Assembly (NCBI GenBank): GCA_003503535.1
Contig: DOCI01000089.1
Coordinates: forward strand, 42,202 to 50,311
Source of the DNA: Planctomycetaceae bacterium
Lineage (GTDB): Bacteria > Planctomycetota > Planctomycetia > Planctomycetales > Planctomycetaceae
Direction: 5' to 3'
Length of the DNA stretch: 8,110 nt
Within the stretch, counting starts at the first letter, position 1, and every line of letters begins with the position of its first letter. The notes below the pieces were generated by a model. It saw nothing but the letters and a program-made list of their open reading frames with translations. It searched no databases and had not been told where the DNA came from. This document shows positions 7,028-8,110 of the stretch, piece by piece. A program made the translations under genes and the position numbers.

Positions 7028-7845
7028 AACCGCTTGAACTTGAACAGCTTGCCGACGAAGTTCGCGAAGGACACGAGATACTCAATACACCGGTCGATCC
7101 ATTCCAGATCGCGGCAGCAGAGCAAATCAAGCTCCTGCCAGGCACATACGATGACTGCTTTGATGGCCGTATCGAATACCGAAAGAAACGTAATCGGAGC
7201 GGTTTCTACTTGTTTTACGCCGAAGCCTCTCCCGGGTTGCGACCAATGGGGCGTGTGCGTTTTTCGATCGCCCACGAGTTAGGGCATTTTTACATCCCTG
7301 CGCATCGTGAGTATCTTTTGTCGGGTTGCTGGCACGGTTCCCGCGCCGGGTTCGTATCAGAAAAACTGGTGGAGCGTCAGGCCGATCAGTTCGCAGCTGC
7401 GCTGTTGATGCCTCGACATGCGATGAACGACTTTGCGAAGAGGCATCGTGGCGGATGTTCCCTCAAGAACCTAGCTGACTTAGCAAACGACCAGTTTGAG
7501 ACTTCAGTGCTCAGCACGGTGATACGCTACGTTCAGCTCGATTTTGAACCGTGTTGCGCTGTGCTGACAGAGAATGGTCGAGTGCGTTTCAGCTTTACTT
7601 CGGAATCCATGCGAGCATTGAAACTCGGCTGGGTCGAAAGAGGGTCTGACATTCCAACCGGAACCGTTTCAAAAGAAGCAGTTGCGTCACAACAACGATC
7701 GGCCAAGGGTGGTGTCGACTCCGAGATCTGGTTCGAGGGCAAGCCGCCACGCGATCTCTGGGAGGAGATTCTGGTCTTTGGGCAATCCGGTTACGCGGTC
7801 ACGTTCCTCGTAGCTGAAGAAGATGACTTCGAAGAAGACGACTGA
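7024..7845 (+). CDS. ImmA/IrrE-family zinc metallopeptidase
   Basis: A 273-residue cytoplasmic protease. The zinc site is HELGH at residues 84-88 inside RFSIAHELGHF, with E85 as catalytic base. The third ligand is probably E117 in VERQADQFAAALLMP, the characteristic second motif of the family. Known relatives (ImmA of ICEBs1, IrrE/PprI of Deinococcus) cleave HTH repressors after a stress signal. Here no HTH gene is adjacent; instead the partners are a sigma factor and an acidic protein, so the substrate is likely different. About 100 residues follow the peptidase domain (170-273), perhaps a sensor or substrate-binding part, ending in an acidic tail (EEDDFEEDD). The GTG start at 7024 overlaps the preceding stop as GTGA, with GAGGGAG at 7007-7013 as ribosome site. 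Family call is firm; role in this operon is inference. Confidence 0.92.
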   Translation: MKPLELEQLADEVREGHEILNTPVDPFQIAAAEQIKLLPGTYDDCFDGRIEYRKKRNRSGFYLFYAEASPGLRPMGRVRFSIAHELGHFYIPAHREYLLSGCWHGSRAGFVSEKLVERQADQFAAALLMPRHAMNDFAKRHRGGCSLKNLADLANDQFETSVLSTVIRYVQLDFEPCCAVLTENGRVRFSFTSESMRALKLGWVERGSDIPTGTVSKEAVASQQRSAKGGVDSEIWFEGKPPRDLWEEILVFGQSGYAVTFLVAEEDDFEEDD

Positions 7846-8033
7846 GAAAAAAAGCAGACTCGCATGGTTCGATTTTGCGTGACGTGCGAGTATCAGGGTG
7901 TAATGGGAACTCAAAGCGATTTGAATCGCTAACAGACGGTGCCCAGTGCAATAAAAAAGCCATTTCACAGGCAAGTTTGGCGACGTGCTGCGAAATGGCA
8001 AGGTTAGTGACAAGCGAGAAGTCCCGCCAGCCG
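7846..8033. other. Convergent intergenic region
   Basis: About 190 bases between the end of the + strand operon and a minus-strand gene tail. It holds a 9-bp stem at 7858-7866/7883-7891 (including one G-U pair, 16-nt loop, no T-run), a small perfect hairpin AGCGAT-TTGA-ATCGCT at 7915-7930, and the minus-strand terminator. I see no + strand intrinsic terminator with a T-tract, no tRNA and no coding frame. Confidence 0.6.
7953..7999 (-). terminator. Rho-independent terminator for a minus-strand transcript
   Basis: Read on the minus strand, GCCATTTCGCAG pairs with CTGTGAAATGGC as a continuous 12-bp stem (one G-U pair, loop of 17 nt), immediately followed by six T. On the plus strand that G-U pair becomes an A-C mismatch and no T-run follows, so the signal is directional. 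It lies about 35 nt past the stop codon of the minus-strand reading frame at the right edge. Confidence 0.7.
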
Positions 8034-8086
8034 CTACTTCATAGCGTAGCTCTTCTCGCAGTCCGTTTCAATCAGAAAGCTGGCGG
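8014..8086. repeat. Overlapping inverted repeats around a minus-strand stop codon
   Basis: GCGAGAAG (8014-8021) pairs with CTTCTCGC (8052-8059). CCGCCAGC (8024-8031) pairs with GCTGGCGG (8079-8086). Between them CGCTA-CTTCA-TAGCG (8032-8046) forms a small hairpin. The two 8-bp pairings are interleaved, so they would be alternative structures or a pseudoknot. Part of this lies inside the candidate minus-strand coding tail. Confidence 0.5.
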
Positions 8087-8110
8087 CGGATTCGCAGACC
8101 GCGCTTTTGC
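8034..8110 (-). CDS. C-terminal end of an unidentified minus-strand gene entering from the right
   Basis: On the minus strand one frame is open from the window edge for 24 codons, encoding a tail ending FLIETDCEKSYAMK, and stops with TAG at 8036-8034. The other two minus frames are closed by stops within this stretch. G or C is frequent at third positions, as expected for coding DNA at this GC level, and a well-formed minus-strand terminator follows the stop. The fragment is too short to name a family. Gene orientation would make it convergent with the sigma/peptidase operon. Confidence 0.45.
   Translation of the reverse strand, partial: KSAVCESAASFLIETDCEKSYAMK

Noticed and set aside
7858..7891. 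9-bp stem after the peptidase gene as a terminator
   Set aside because: It has a 16-nt loop and no T-tract on either usable side; it is noted only as part of the intergenic region.
8065..8073. GTTTCAATC resembling the start of some CRISPR repeats
   Set aside because: It occurs once, with no repeat-spacer periodicity and no cas genes, and lies in a probable coding tail.

Overview
The window looks like accessory (defence-island type) DNA from a free-living bacterium of moderate GC content. The sigma factor/ImmA-type peptidase cluster and the protein style would fit the Planctomycetota, but this is an impression from protein content; no rRNA or marker gene is present to settle it. Almost all coding is on the + strand and tightly packed. 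ATGA or GTGA stop/start overlaps join most genes.

Left part (1-5814): three genes forming a probable anti-phage or DNA-modification module. A 5'-truncated DUF1156/COG1743-type adenine-specific DNA methyltransferase (DPPY motif IV visible) overlaps a phospholipase D-like protein with one HKD motif. This is followed, 18 nt later, by a 984-aa DUF499/COG1483-type AAA+ ATPase with clear Walker A and B motifs and an unusual C-terminal tail: an Ig-like fold, a Gly-rich linker and a small terminal module. Methylase plus DUF499 ATPase is a known defence-island pairing. The PLD protein is the likely nuclease or effector, and its DNA is visibly more AT-rich than its neighbours.

Junction (5811-6040): a short ORF starts in an ATGA overlap with the ATPase stop and ends after 29 codons at a T-run. 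The -1 frame then stays open to 6046. This may be a broken gene, a small gene or chance. A weak sigma-70-like promoter may lie here.

Right part (5994-7845): an overlapping three-gene operon encoding an ECF-like sigma-70 family factor, a 121-aa very acidic protein and an ImmA/IrrE-family zinc metallopeptidase (HELGH, then E117). I infer a protease-switched transcription module. The acidic protein could be the regulatory target or anti-sigma partner, by analogy with other protease/sigma pairs. No HTH repressor, the usual ImmA/IrrE target, is present.

Right edge (7846-8110): a convergent intergenic region. It contains a good minus-strand intrinsic terminator and, beyond it, what looks like the last 24 codons of a minus-strand gene entering from the right, with a cluster of overlapping inverted repeats around its stop codon.
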